Notes: generated by a model not told the origin, from the sequence alone. A DNA stretch of 64,000 nucleotides from Dactylorhiza incarnata (GCA_033032865.1 JAWHQI010000099.1:8158501-8222500); one strand, 5' to 3'. Positions 10,966 through 23,541 are shown, numbered from the stretch's first letter. Translations and numbers: made by a program.

Positions 10966-12508
10966 TGATGCGCAAATCTCGTACACCGCTATAGGCGGTA
11001 GCTAGACTGTGGCATGAAACGGCAGTGTACCGATCGTTCAAGTAATATAAAATGAGGAGTGAATCCCCAAGTATCGATCTCGAAGGAATACAGTAAGGTG
11101 GAGTTAACTATTGAGGAAGGACTTGAGATCTAAGTCCTTGAGTCGGATGGAATGCAGGAGAGTTGATTTGGCTTTTGGTAAATAAAAGAAAACAACTACA
11201 ACTACTCCTATGCAATGCCGCTATGCAATGCTTCGCTTGGCGGGATGGAGACTAGGCAGGCCTTGAGCGCGCTGCTTCACAAGGGCGAATGAACGAGTAG
11301 GCAAGCAGAATCGAACTGTGCAGGCCTTGAGCGCGCTGCTTCGTTAGGAGAATGGATTACACGGGCCTCTATGCCACGCTTAGCTAGGCGGATGGACAAG
11401 AAGGCTTGCGGATGGAATGGTTCGCACCGGCGGGGTCGAGGTGGATTACACGGGCCGCTATGCCACACTTCACTAGGCGGATGGAAGAGTAGTCTTACAG
11501 AATGAGGGTCGCAAGCACCTCGTCGACAAGCACGCCACTAGCAATTGCTAGTGCGGCAAACGAACATGACGTCGGGATGGAGGATGGAATGGGGCGCACC
11601 TCATACACACATATGAACAAGATAATTTCAATAAAATGAAATAAGAATTAGACAACATGGTTAATAGTGTATATCATCAAAAGATAGAGGAATAAGGCTT
11701 ATACAACCATCAACATAAAGAAGGAGAAAGTAAGGAATTGACCCAATCCGAAGCCTTGTCAATAATTCACGGTTGGAATCACTGGGTTGTCAATCCGCGT
11801 CCAAGCTCGGTCCTCAACTGCGTCCGGGGTAGAGAAGGCTGTCACTACCTTCCAATGGCCCGTCTCTTCGTGTCACGATCTGGCCGCAAGGCCAAAGCTT
11901 CCTTCTCCTTGGATGATGATGGATGTAGGGCTAGATCCCTCTCCTTGAAGCTTGAGGATGATGGAGGAGGCCTAGAATGAAAAAAACGCAAAAAATGGCG
12001 CTAAAAAGACCTAGAAACGAAGTCGATCCGTCTGTTTTCGTGGAGCAGCTATTTATAGACAGGTGCAGAATTTTGTTCATGCACGACCAAATGCACGACC
12101 GTGCGTTAAAACGCATGACCAAATTCAGAATGCTGTTTTGGGCCGCAAATGAATGCACGATCGCAGCCGACCGTGCGTCAAGAAAACGCATGACCGTGCG
12201 ATTCATGCAGACATGAAAACTGGGCATAGTTGATGATCTACCCACCTGCATAGCACAAAACATCAAACACACAGCTGAGAATACCCTTCCAGCTCAATCC
12301 GAATACATAAAAAAGGGTTGGGGAGCACTGTGTGCTTACCCCCAACAACATAGCGTGCAATTGCACACCAAAATGGGTCCAAAGGTGCACTTCATGTGAG
12401 AAGAGTGAACAAGTGAAATATAAGCAATAATGAACTAGAAGTGATGTGCAAGTGTGTGAAAACAAGCTCATATGAGTCCGAAAATATGTATATAATTGGG
12501 ACTCATCA
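10966..12508 (-). repeat. T4 3' LTR (1,543 bp)
   Basis: Starts TGATGCGC and ends CTCATCA, nearly identical to 25023-26559. On the - strand a TATA box (TATAAATA, 12050-12057) has an array of GCACG-AC-CGTGC type dyads beside it at 12075-12205. The interval 11200-11560 holds degenerate repeats (gcaggccttgagcgcgctgcttc occurs twice; ggcggatgga repeatedly). Confidence 0.88.
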
Positions 12509-12522
12509 CACCCCCAGACTTA
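12509..12522 (-). promoter_or_regulatory. T4 polypurine tract
   Basis: On the - strand TAAGTCTGGGGGTG runs up to the LTR. Very similar tracts recur at about 13030-13043 and 13950-13962 in the T4 interior. Confidence 0.75.
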
Positions 12523-14202
12523 CCTATTTGCGCGTCCCAAACAAACAAATCCGGCGGAGTATGAAAATGGTAGTTATTGAAGAGAATTGCAAAATGGCAG
12601 TACGGTGCGAAGTAGCATACTCATGCAAATAGAAATTCAATAAAAGGAGATTCTAGCTATGCTAACTAATTTACAAAAGTATTAAGGCGTAAGTAGAGAT
12701 TTAGTTATACTCAGATGGTGAATCATGAAGAATTTGTGCGGTCGTGCTCGATGTGAAAGTAAACAAGCCACTCAGGATGGTGTTGCAAAAGATCGAAATT
12801 CAGGGATAACTCCGCAGAAATCCATCAACGACGCGAGCCATAAGCTTGCCCGGGTACACTCTCTCCACGGCGCTAGCAAACTCACAAGTTAAATCAATAG
12901 GGCTTTCAGGTTATAATGGGGCTTAGGTTACTGTATGATATTCAATGCTAAATGAGACGGCTACGCAACCCAATTGAGTCAAAAGATAACGCTGTACCAA
13001 AACACGACCAAGAATGATGCTAGTGTGACACACCCCCAGACTTAGCTTGAACACTGGGTGTGCACACAGCCTACTCTAACAAATACCAACTGAATTTTCT
13101 ATTACGCTCAAAGGGATTTCTTTTCATTCCAATTCTTTTCAGATTTTTCTTTTAACTTCATTTTTTTTTCTTTTTCTTTTATCCCTCGGTTGGTTTACAA
13201 TAATGTGTTCAGCACACAATACACTTTTTCTTTCACATCACAAAGGTTCCAAACATCACACCAAATCAAGAAATATGATTTCAGTTAACTCACTACTTAG
13301 TTGCGATAATAGGATAAGTTTCAGGCTTTGGTGATTGAAAGAAGAGCTGAAACAAAGGAAGGGTAGGCACAAACTTGGCTTGCAAAGGTAAACGCATAGG
13401 TCATGGAAAACAAGGCTCAAACTAGCCAAAAACAAATGTCCTACATCACGTTTATCAATATGAGTTGCTCTTGCCCATGCTTCAAGAGTCGCTTGGGGCA
13501 AGTTCTTAGCCCACGAGAAAGGTACACCTTCCTTCCGACTCGAGCAACACACAACTAGCGCTCGCTTACACACAACACTGTGCTACCGCAAATTTCAGTC
13601 GCATTCACCAAATGAGTAAAATAAATCAAAACTATGCAAGAACACTAATTGTAAATTAAAAGCATAAAGATAATCTAATTTTACCCAAATTTCTATGGAA
13701 GCATGTGGATGCGACTAGAGCACTACAAGAGTCAACATCGCACTCTGATTTGCAATTCCTAAGCTAACATCCTATTTCACATTCCAAACCAAGATACCGT
13801 GTACCGAAGCACACAAACAAGTGAGTGCGCGCTTGTGCGGGTGAAATGGTGTGTGAAGCATATGAACAAATTTATTACAAAGCTTAAATAAAATTACTTC
13901 TAGTATGCAATCCAACATGTGCGTGCACTGCGGGTACCAAACATCTCTCCCCCAGACTTAATCTACGCACTAAGATCAGCTGAAATAACAACATGAGTGT
14001 AGGACAATGAAAAGAGGAGAGGTTACCCCATGCTCTGAAATGAGCATACCAGAAGATTTGGCATTAAAATCTGTATATTTAGCTCCGAGAGTCTGCCACC
14101 AAAGAAATTGCCGCACACCTGCAGGCAAAAGACTCCACGCACAAAATATATGTAAAACTAAACTATTAGCATGTTAGAGAAAAAAAATAAAAACAACAAA
14201 AA
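12523..14202 (-). other. T4 noncoding 3' interior
   Basis: No credible ORF. Two additional copies of the TAAGTCTGGGGG tract are present (13030-13043, 13950-13962), and one GTGCGGTCGTGC motif at about 12735-12747 recalls the LTR dyad. Confidence 0.5.
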
Positions 14203-14250
14203 CTTGGGTTGTCTCCCAGTAGCGCTTTTGTTTACCGTCCTTAAGCTGGA
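14203..14250 (-). ncRNA. Post-coding hairpin motif, T4 copy
   Basis: On the - strand, AGCTTAAGGACGGTAAACAA is followed by AGCGCTACTGGGAGACAACCCA. The last part folds as TGGG-agacaa-CCCA. Matching copies follow integrase in T2 (29343-29397) and the ORF in T9 (47036-47090). Confidence 0.6.
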
Positions 14251-14337
14251 CTTAATACCTGTATTATGCAGTTTTCATAAAAGTCTAAGCATAAAGCAAA
14301 AGCTAGTAAATCCTAAATATTACATGCCTCAAAATGA

Positions 14338-14580
14338 TCAACTATAAGTTGATTTAAAATAGTAACTAAAAATAAAAGAGATGGGCCCGAAGACCCAAAA
14401 GCAGCACATCAGAAGATCAGGAGCTTTCCATCTCCATATTTCATCTTTCTTCATCCTCTTCCTCTCCTCCAATATGCGGTCATGGATGAAGTAGCGCTTT
14501 CCACCCTGCACCCAGTCTTTCAAGGAAAATGAAGGCAATGAAGATGAGGTGGAATAGGCGATGGATTTCATCATTGCCAT
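14338..14580 (-). CDS. T4 small ORF, 80 codons, unknown
   Basis: Begins MAMMKSIAYSTSS just after the stop of the preceding frame. It includes a basic helix (ERKRMKKDEIWRWK) and ends with a hydrophobic stretch (LLMCCFWVFGPISFIFSYYF) that could be a membrane segment. I recognise no family. It might be the end of the same coding region as 14640-15470. Confidence 0.3.
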   Translation of the reverse strand: MAMMKSIAYSTSSSLPSFSLKDWVQGGKRYFIHDRILEERKRMKKDEIWRWKAPDLLMCCFWVFGPISFIFSYYFKSTYS

Positions 14581-14639
14581 TTAATTGTCCTTCCAAGACT
14601 GCCACTCGTAATCACCCAAGAATGGGTCCACATATTCAT

Positions 14640-15470
14640 TCACCTGCAAAGGGATATATGAAATATCATAAATAAAAGCAGGAGAGGGAGCAGGAAGGAT
14701 GAATTTATCAATATCAACATTATTAGAAGGAGGATTAGGAAATTAAATGGATAAAGGACTAAAAGGTTCACAAAAGGAGGAGTGGCCCCGGCGTCACTCC
14801 TGGCAGGTTCCCAAGCATGATCACTGTCAGTGTCGTAAGAGTCATAACGAGGTGCATTTGAAAGCTCGAAGGCATCAATGGTGCGACAGATCTCCTTCAC
14901 CAATGAAGAGGTGCATAACTCCTCATCAGAAAGGTCATCCTCATCATCCCACTTTGGTGCAACTAGGAGGTCAAGAACATCACCCTGAAAATAATCTTCG
15001 ACAGGATCATAAAAGATATGTGTTGAAAAAGTTTGCAAAGAAACTGGAGGAACAACAGAATCAGAAAATAAATTATCAGGTTCCTCCGCAAAAAGATCTA
15101 CTAACGCCTCCCCAATGGAAAGAATACTTTCATCATCCCACTCTAGTTCATCATGGAGCTCCCAAATCTCACCTTGTTGGCCATCGAATGAATCATCGTC
15201 ATCACTAGGAGTAAAGCCATATACAGGGAGTGAAGAGTCCATGCACGAGATAAGCTCAGGGGTAGAGGGAACGATTGCCTCCATGGGTAAAGAATGAGTG
15301 GTAGGGACAATGTTGTCATGAGTGAAGGAGCGGCGGTCAGGAATTGGAGTAGGTAAAATCCTGTGGCAGTCCTTCAAAACATGATCCGTATTTTGACAAA
15401 GCAAACAACGCAAAGTCCTACGTAGATCATCATTCATAATATTTAAGGCGTCAATAGAATGGCATAAAGT
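14640..15470 (-). pseudogene. T4 zinc-knuckle ORF, split by T5
   Basis: Carries one CX2CX4HX4C knuckle (CLLCQNTDHVLKDC) near its start, then a long acidic region (DDDDSFDG, EWDDESI, PKWDDEDDLSDEE) and a hydrophobic tail. The frame stays open upstream of the annotated Met to the T5 insertion point. Across the duplicated aaagt it continues on the far side of T5 to an ATG at 24789-24791. So T5 split an intact ORF of roughly 290 codons. A Gag-like nucleic-acid-binding role is likely from the knuckle, but no capsid domain is visible. Confidence 0.65.
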
Positions 15471-16687
15471 TGTTGGACATGTGTGTCACATCCCTTTGTT
15501 TGAGAATAATAAATCCCATATTGTATTTGATATTGCTTGTAGTGTGTTTATAGTGTGCAGGAACTATAGGTGCAATACTCCACTGGTAGAAAGCATCTTG
15601 GAACAACTTTTTGAAAGGAGGAGCGCTACCGCCAGCGCTATTGCTAGCGCCAGCGCTACCGCTAGAGCTACCGCTACAGCTACCGCCAGCACTACCGCCA
15701 GGCGCTATCTCGAATTCGTGCACGCCGCTACCGCTACCGCTACCGCCAGCGCTATCTCCCGCTACCGCCAGCGCTAGCGCTACCGCCAGGCGCTATCTCC
15801 AGTTCGTGCACACCGCCACGCCGCCGACGGTTGTGCAACCGCTCTACACGAATGATACCGCCGACGCTATCCACTACCGCAGGCGCTAGCTCCAAGGTCT
15901 ATAACTTGAAGTGTTCTCTCTCATTTTGGTTAGACCTTCCAGAGATATTACTTGTGCCCAAACTCTCGTGCTGCTACTCTACCAAATCATCATCATCTCC
16001 CACTCAAAGCCAAAGAAGAAATTCTGGAGAAGGAAGCCATCACGCTGCATCCGAAGAACGATCGCTTCGACCTCGCTAGTGTTTCAGCGATCCTTCATCC
16101 TCATCTCCAGAAATCTCAAGAGGGAGTTTTGCTTGTTATTTAATTATTTCCATTCCACACTTTTTGTATCCGTTGTAGTGAAATCGCCTTGTTTTTGGCG
16201 ACTAGGTCCTTGCGCGGCTTAGGGGGAATTCGTCGCGTGAGTTGGCGACTAGGTCTTGGGGATTAGATCTAGGGGTGCTCAAGGCCATATCAGGGGAAGG
16301 ATTGGCTAGAGCGGCTTGAGGCCATATCCGGGGAAGGATTGGCTAAAGCCAACCGGTTCGTGGGGATACGAGTCGGTATAGAAAAGGAAAAGAAAATCAT
16401 TTTTGTACGCTTCCGATTTCTAGCATTATAGAAATCAAATTTTATGTAAACACTTTTTCACATAACATAATCATGTCTCTTTTGTGTTTACTTTGATTTC
16501 TATCATTTGGCGTAATCCTTATAATTTTGTGTTTCTAAGTTTTCAATTCTAAATCTAAATTATTTATTTCTAATTTGTCATCATTATTTCCTATTAATCA
16601 AAACAACTTAGTAATTTTCTCAAAAATTATAAAAAGAATTTTATTCCCTTATTCACCCCCCCTCTAAGGGCGCCGTAAGATCCAACA
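15471..16687 (+). repeat. T5 5' LTR (1,217 bp)
   Basis: TGTTGGACAT...GATCCAACA. A GC-rich array of AGCGCTACC/GCTAGCGC units (15620-15895) lies directly upstream of a TATA-like box, tataac, at 15900-15905 (TATAAATT in the other LTR). Near the end is the Copia motif CACCCCCCCTCTAAGGG. Confidence 0.92.
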
Positions 16688-16689
16688 AG

Positions 16690-16701
16690 TGGTATCAGAG
16701 C
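16690..16701 (+). promoter_or_regulatory. T5 primer-binding site (initiator tRNA-Met)
   Basis: TGGTATCAGAGC two bases after the LTR end, the standard complement of plant initiator tRNA-Met used by Copia elements. Confidence 0.93.
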
Positions 16702-16736
16702 GCAGGTTATTCCAAACGGTTTAAAAACCAGGAATA

Positions 16737-18589
16737 ATGGCGTCTTATGATCTCGCTTTTTCCGAGGGTCAGGGAATTAGTAGACCTCCACTATTTACTG
16801 GGTCGGATTATAATTATTGGAAAACTTGGATGCGTTGTTTTCTAATGACCCTAGATATTGAGGTTTGGAACATGGTAGAAGAAGAATACACTCCTCCTAC
16901 ATTTGTAGTTGGAGAGGTTATGTTAGAAAAACCCAAAGATAAATGGGATGATCGGGATAAACTCAAATGTAAAAAAACGCAAAAGCCATGAATGCTCTTT
17001 TTTGTGCGTTAGATAGAAATGAATTTAATAGAATTTCTGCTTGTACTACTGCATATGAAATTTGGAATCATTTGGAAGTTACTAAGGAAGGTACATCGCA
17101 GGTTAAAGATTCCAAGCTTTTCCAACTGGAGTCGGAATATGAAAAATTCCGAATGGATGAAAGCGAAGATGTTGATGGTATGTACACGCGCTTCACCAAG
17201 ATCGTCAATGCCTCAAAAGCTCTTGGAAAGACCTTCTCAAATGGCAACTTGGTCCGTAAGATCCTTCGTTCTCTTACTCCAAAATTCAACCCGAAGGTGA
17301 CGGCTATTTCGGAGTCGCACAACTTAAGGACGCTCCAAGTTGAGAGCCTCATTGGGAATCTCAAAACCCATGAGGTAGAACTCAAAATCCAACATGATGA
17401 ATACAACAAGGAGCCAAAGAAGAAGGCGTTAGAATTAAAATCAAAGAAGGAGTGCCAAGAGGATGAGGATGAAGATGAAGAGAGTCTTTTGGTAAAGAAC
17501 TTCCAAAAGTTCATGCGTAATCCGGAAAGGAGAAACACCTTTCGAAAATATTTCCAAAAGGGTGAAAGATGGAAAGGGTCATCTTCAAAGAAGGAAAAAG
17601 AGAGCGACAATGAAGAAGAGAGACCTCCACTGGAATGCTATCATTGTAGGAAGACGGGGTACATTCGGAGCCAGTGCCATAAGTTCTTGAAGGAAAAGAA
17701 AGAAAAACGGTACAAAGGGAAGGAGAAGAAGAAAGTACTAAAAGCTAGAACATGGGATGACTCTTCCTCCTCCTCCTCCGAAGAATCAAGTGGGTCTTCA
17801 TCAAGCGAAGATGAGGAAGCAAACATGTGCCTCATGGGACATGAAAATGACGGCGACGACACCAGTGTTCCTAGCGACACTGAGGTAACTCCTCCCACTT
17901 ATGATGAATTGTATAATGAATTTCTTGAAACTTGCAAAGCTTTTGATAAAAATATGAAAGATAGTATTTTATTAAATCGTGAGAATGAATCTCTTATTAA
18001 AGAAAATCAAAAGCTTTCCAAAAAGGTAATTGTTTTAGAAAAAAGAAAGGTTTCTTGCCAAGAATGTGATCACTCCACAAAATTGGCAAAAGATATAGAA
18101 GAGTCACTTTCTAAAGCCCTCTCTCATGCCAAAACTCTTACAAAAGAGAAGGGGGAATTAGAAAGGAAATTGGAAGCCTCTCTTTTGCAAATCAAAAATA
18201 ATAAGAAAGGTTTTGAAAATAGGTGTGTCATGTTTGTGAAAGAAAATTCTTCACTTAAAGCACATGTTCATGATCTCACCATGGCCATTAAAAAATTTGG
18301 AATAGGCCAAAAATCACTGGAAATGATTCTAGGGAACCAGTGTCATGGTTCTGGAAAGTTTGGGCTCGGATATCGAGGAGAGGGCTACCGCCCGGCGCTA
18401 GCCACTAACGTCGGCGCTAGCACCTCATATCAGAAACCAGAAATTTCTTTTTCAAAATGCTTTCCTTCTGTAAATCAAGTTTATTCCAGCAAGAAAATTT
18501 TCCAAAAAAGGGTCTCAACCCCCTTTATTTTGTGTGCAAACTGTTATAGGTTGGGTCACACAACTAGTTCTTGCAGGAAAATAAAATAA
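16737..18589 (+). pseudogene. gag: T5 Gag, one frameshift
   Basis: Forms the particle and packages RNA. ATG 16737 opens MASYDLAFSEGQ; the UBN2-type Gag follows (YWKTWMRCFLM, then EIWNHLEVTKEG). The frame breaks in an A run at 16973-16979 (one extra base) and resumes as 16988-18589. First zinc knuckle CYHCRKTGYIRSQC (17637-17678) has Tyr in place of the ligand His (TAC from CAC). A Ser/Glu-rich linker and long coiled coil (about 17930-18300) follow. The second knuckle CANCYRLGHTTSSC near the end is intact. GGCGCTAGC motifs, as in the LTR, lie inside the coding sequence at 18386-18425. Confidence 0.9.
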
Positions 18590-18685
18590 AATACTTTAAA
18601 GCAAATCTGGGTACCTAAGGCTTCCACTTATTCTATGGGAGGTTCCACTTGGGTATCCGGATCTTTACTCTCATCTTCTTTCTAG

Positions 18686-21600
18686 ATGTGCAGGCAGGCT
18701 AAGGACAATGAAGACGTGTGGTACTTGGATTCAGGATGCTCCAAGCACATGATGGGCAATAAAGCTAAGTTCCTTAGCCTAGAAAAGAAGAAGGGTGGGA
18801 TCGTGACGTTTGGCGACAACGGAAAAGGAAGAATCATGGGAATTGGTACAGTTGGTAATGAATCCTTCACTATATCAAATGTTCTTTATGTAAAAGGGCT
18901 AAAACATAATCTGATTTCAATTAGCCAATTATGTGATAAAGTATTAGATGTTTTATTTGAATCTTCTACTAATCTATGCAAAATATCTAATCCTATTACA
19001 AACAATATTTTACTAACTGCACCAAGAATACACAATGTTTATATTGTTTCATTTCATGATCTTTCAAAATCATCTTTAAAATGTTTTATTACCAAAAATG
19101 ATGAACTTGAACTTTGGCATAGAAGGCTAGGACATGCTAGCACAAAGCTAATTCTAAAACTTGCCAAAAGAGATTTTATTAGAGGATTGCCTAGATTAAA
19201 TGGAAATTTACCTTCACTTTGTTCACCATGTCAAAAAGGTAAAATTACTAAATCCTCTTTCAAAAGTAAAAATGTTATTTCTACTACAAGACCTTTGCAA
19301 TTAATTCATATGGATCTCTTTGGTCCCGTTAGTACCGCAAGTCTTGGTGGTAGATTGTATACATATGTTTTAATAGATGATTTTTCTAGATATTGTTGGA
19401 CAATATTTCTCTCATCCAAATCTGAAGCGTTTTGTGAATTTTCAAAATTATGTACTCGTATTCAAAATGAAAGTGATTTAAAAATTAAATGCATTCGCTC
19501 AGATCATGGAGGAGAATTTGAAAATGAAAAATTTACATCTTATTATGATATGTTAGGCATAAAGCATGAGTTCTCCGCACCACGCACACCACAACAAAAT
19601 GGTGTTGTAGAAAGAAGAATAGGACACTTCAAGAGCTAGCACGCACTATGTTATGTGAATATAAATTACCTAAGTCTATTTGGGCCGAAGCCGTAAACAC
19701 ATCATGTTATGTTATAAATAGAATCATGCTTCGCACATCTTTAAATCTCACACCATATGAACTTTATTTTCAAAAGAAGCCTAATGTATCTTACTTCAAA
19801 GTTTTTGGTTGTAAATGCTTCATTTTAAATACAAAAGATAGCTCGGGAAAGTTTGATGAAAAATGTGATGAAGGAACATTTCTTGGATACTCTTCAACTA
19901 GTAAAGCTTATAGAGTTTTTAATAAAAGAACTAGAAAAGTTGAAGAGTCAATTAATCTGAAATTTGATGAGCTTGTTCCTTGTATAGAGAGACTTTCCGC
20001 AGGTAAAGAGGATGATCTATTACCTCCTTTGGAGCAAGGTGATGAAGAACCTTCCAAAGAAGAAGAAGAGGAGGCCAAGAAAGATGAATATGTACCTCCA
20101 GGCGTCTTAAAATTCACAAAGGATCATCCACGGGAACTTATAATTGGTGAGCCATCCATCGGGGTAAGAACTCGCTCTTCTCTTCATGAATCTTTTTCAA
20201 ATATTTGCTTTGTTTCCGAAATTGAACCAAAAAATGTTACAACCGCTTTAAATGATGAATTTTGGTTTTTGGCTATGAATGAAGAGTTAGAACAATTTGA
20301 GCGTCATAATGTTTGGAAATTAGTAGAAAGACCATCTAATCACCTGGTTGTAGGTGTAAAATGGATTTTCAAAAATAAATTAGATGGTGAGTCTAAAATA
20401 TCTAGAAATAAAGCACGCTTAGTAGCACAAGGATATTCTCAAATCGAGGGGATAGATTTTGATGAATCTTTTGCACCCGTTGCTAGATTGGAGTCTATAA
20501 GAATTTTTCTAGCATTTGCAAGCTGTAAAAGAATAAAACTATTTCAAATGGATGTGAAAAGTGCTTTTCTAAACGGGTTTGTAAAAGAAGAAGTTTATGT
20601 TGAACAACCCCCCGGTTTTATTAATGAAAAATTTCCAAATCATGTTTATAAATTAGAAAAAGCGCTTTATGGTTTAAAACAAGCGCCCCGTGCATGGTAT
20701 GAAAGACTTACATCATTTTTACTAAAGCACGGTTATATTATGGGAAGTGCGGATAATACTCTCTTCATTAAGCACAATAATGATGATATAATTATTTTAC
20801 AAATATATGTTGATGATATTATTTTTGGATCTACTAATGAAGAGATGTGTAAAGAAGTTATTTTAGTGATGAAAAATGAATTTGAAATGAGTCTTGTAGG
20901 AGAACTTTCTTATTTCTTTGGTTTTCAAATATCACAAAGAATTGACGGTATCTTTGTATGTCAAACTAAATATGTTCATGATATGCTTAAACATTTTGGA
21001 TTTGAAAACCTTAAACATGCTTCTACACCAATGAGTGCATCACTAAAATTTGGAAAAGATGAATCAGGAGTTTCTATAGATCAAACTTTATATAGAGGTA
21101 TGATAGGATCTCTACTTTATCTGAGTGCAACTAGACCAGATATTATGTTTGTCGTATGCTTATGTGCTAGATTTCAAGCCAATCCAAAAGAATCTCATTT
21201 AAAAGCGGTAAAACGAATTTTTAGATCTCTCATTGGGTCATCTAGATTAGGATTATGGAACCCACATAATGATTCATTTACATTGCATGGCTATTCCGAT
21301 TCGGATTATGCCGGTTGCTCACTTGATAGAAAAAGCACTAGTGGTACTTGTCATTTTCTAGGACCTTCATTAGTTGCATGGTGTAGTAGGAAACAAAATT
21401 CGGTTGCACTCTCCACCACGGAGGCCGAATACATTGCATTAGGGAGTTGTTGTGCACAAGCACTATGGATGAGCCAAACTTTAGAGGACTTTGGTTTTCA
21501 TCTAAGAAATATTGAACTAAAATGTGACAACAAAAGTGCCATTGATCTCACAAATAATCCGGTACACCACTCTAGATCCAAACATATAGATGTGCGTCAT

Positions 21601-21753
21601 CATTTCATAAGGGATCACATTAAAAAGGAAAATGTAAGGATTAGTTTCATTGGCACGGACTCTCAACTTGCTGATATATTCACTAAACCTCTTCCCGATG
21701 CAAGGTTTCAAATGTTAAGGTTGGAATTAGGAGTCTTAGACATCTTAGGATGA
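18686..21753 (+). pseudogene. pol: T5 Pol: protease, integrase, RT, RNase H, one frameshift
   Basis: Copia domain order. Protease WYLDSGCSKHM is at residues 13-23. The integrase zinc region LWHRRLGHAS...CSPCQKGK and catalytic blocks HMDLFGPV, RSDHGGEF and QQNGVVERR follow. The frame breaks just after that Glu: 18686-19639 ends, 19648-21753 continues, consistent with one base lost near 19616-19625. RT has [12 protein letters not shown] and the intact catalytic Y-V-D-D at 20806-20817. RNase H has [18 protein letters not shown] and [13 protein letters not shown], ending [11 protein letters not shown]. Apart from the frameshift all catalytic residues I checked are present. Confidence 0.93.
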
Positions 21754-22609
21754 AAAACATATAAAACGCTAATGTTTTATGCAATTTGAGCAATCAAGAC
21801 ATCTCTGATAATTACAAAACTTCTGCATAAGACTACTCTTAAGACCCCTAACCAATATCAAAAATAAAAAATTTAAAATTCCTAAGAAATCGAGTATTTT
21901 TTCCCGCGCAAGCGCCAGCGTCGGCGCTAGCGTGAGTGTTCAAATTTTCTGTTTTTTAAATTTTCTAAAAATCAAGAAAAATATGTTAGTGTATTTGTAC
22001 TACTTTGATTTGTAGTTCTGACATTTTTTTTTTGTTTATCTTATGAAAAATCAACTACAAAAATTCAAAATTCAAAAATTACAAAAATATGTTTTTGTTT
22101 TCACTAAAAATTTTCAAAACAACTAAAAACTGTATGATCTTTATTGCCAATATCAAGCATGTATGAATTCTATTATTTAGAATTATTTACAATGTTAAAA
22201 TTTATTTCTTGAAATTTCTATGAACATTGTTTTGACTATCATGCTTTGATATATCTATTTAAGTGCATCAATTGTATTGAAAAATGTGTAGAACCAAGCT
22301 TAGCATGCCTCTAAGTATGAGTAAATGTTTTATGATTGATAATGATATATTTCACTTACTTATTTTGGTAATCAACATGTGTGTCTAAATCCAAAATGCT
22401 TGCTTGTGTATTGTATTTGTACAATGAATTAAAACTTACACAAGTTTTTTACCTACACTACATTTGAATTGCACTTATGAAATTTAGAAAAGTGGTTAAA
22501 AGTTAAAAAAAAAATTGGGTTTGCAAAACAAGTGTATTCGGAGAATGTTGTCTCACAACTGTGAACAAAAAATATATATGTAGACAAATATAACTCCACC
22601 AAGCACTAC

Positions 22610-22804
22610 TTGGACCTCCTGATAAGTCTTCATAAGCATTGTGAGGTTGAGCACCTTGGAAAGAATAGTAAAGTTACTTGTGCAAACCTTGGTTATTACA
22701 CCACTTTGTTAAAAACTATGTGCATTAAAAAGTGTGTGAAAGTAATTTACTTGTGTTTTATTGTGCACTTTACTTTACATATGTCTTGTATTTTGATGAT
22801 TTAA
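22610..22804 (+). CDS. T5 small ORF conserved in T10
   Basis: The 64-codon frame opens MDLLISLHKHCEVEHLGKN and ends in a hydrophobic tail (IYLCFIVHFTLHMSCILMI) that could span a membrane. T10 has the same block (LLISLNKHCEVEHLGKN) on the - strand at 63592-63822. The surrounding DNA (22594-22684) is similarly conserved, so an RNA or DNA signal is as likely as a protein. Confidence 0.4.
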   Translation: MDLLISLHKHCEVEHLGKNSKVTCANLGYYTTLLKTMCIKKCVKVIYLCFIVHFTLHMSCILMI

Positions 22805-23295
22805 ATCTATTGTTAACATTGCTCAAAATACACTTATGTGCACATCATTATCTTTCATAACACTTCTTCTCATGAGTATTGGATTCTAATGCTTTATCTA
22901 TACTACTCCTTATATAAAAATGCATTAGATAACCTAGCATGATCTCTACAATGTTTTGGTATTCTTGAACTTAGAATTAAGTAACATTGTAGCTTAATTT
23001 ATCTTTGATTTGTTCATTTCATGCTTGGTATGTTTATGAAAAACTTTGAGATTTCAAGAAGATTAAAACATCTTTCAAATTTGAACTAAAACTCATATTT
23101 CTACTTATGCTTTTCATGCTTACAAAAAGATGTTTATTATAATCTTCCGCTTGCTTACAACTCTTATCTTTATATTTGAAATCTCGTATGTAGGCTATGT
23201 TTAAACAATTTATCATTATTTATATTTCAAAAAGCTCGATCATGATATATTAATGCCTCCTTACTACCCTCACCCCACCTTCTTTTGATAATACC

Positions 23296-23440
23296 AAAAG
23301 GGGGAGATTAATTGAAGAAATCTATATAGAAGAAATATAGAAGATTAAGGGGAGAATAAATTCATGAAATCTATCTTTTAGGGGGAGTAACACATAAATT
23401 GCATTTATGTAGGGGGAGTATTAAGATAGGGGGAGTATGC
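23296..23440 (+). repeat. T5 PPT-like purine tract series
   Basis: AAAAGGGGGAGATTA (about 23297-23311), aaggggagaat, then TAGGGGGAGTA three times (about 23379, 23411, 23427) precede the true PPT at 23542. T10 has an equivalent series. Confidence 0.6.
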
Positions 23441-23541
23441 ACATTATCATGCATATCATATACTATAGTTGCACTTTTATCTTGCTTATCTTATCTATAA
23501 ACACTATTGTTGATTTCTTGCTTAGAGGATTTGTTATTATC

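Larger units (their letters stand above)
21754..23541 (+). other. T5 post-pol region
   Basis: AT-rich 1.8 kb, mostly noncoding. It includes a GCGCCAGCGTCGGCGCTAGCG block at about 21909-21930 that repeats the LTR motif, a small ORF conserved in T10 (22610-22804), and several PPT-like AGGGGGAG tracts from 23300 onward. Confidence 0.7.

Noticed and set aside
15481..15777. Ala/Thr/Ser-repeat ORF in the T5 LTR (and 23636-23842)
   Set aside because: Translation of the GCTACC array in an LTR; no support as a gene.
17068..17610. Long antisense ORF over T5 gag
   Set aside because: Shadow of the gag coding strand (Ser/Phe-rich from poly-Lys/Glu codons); no own start context.
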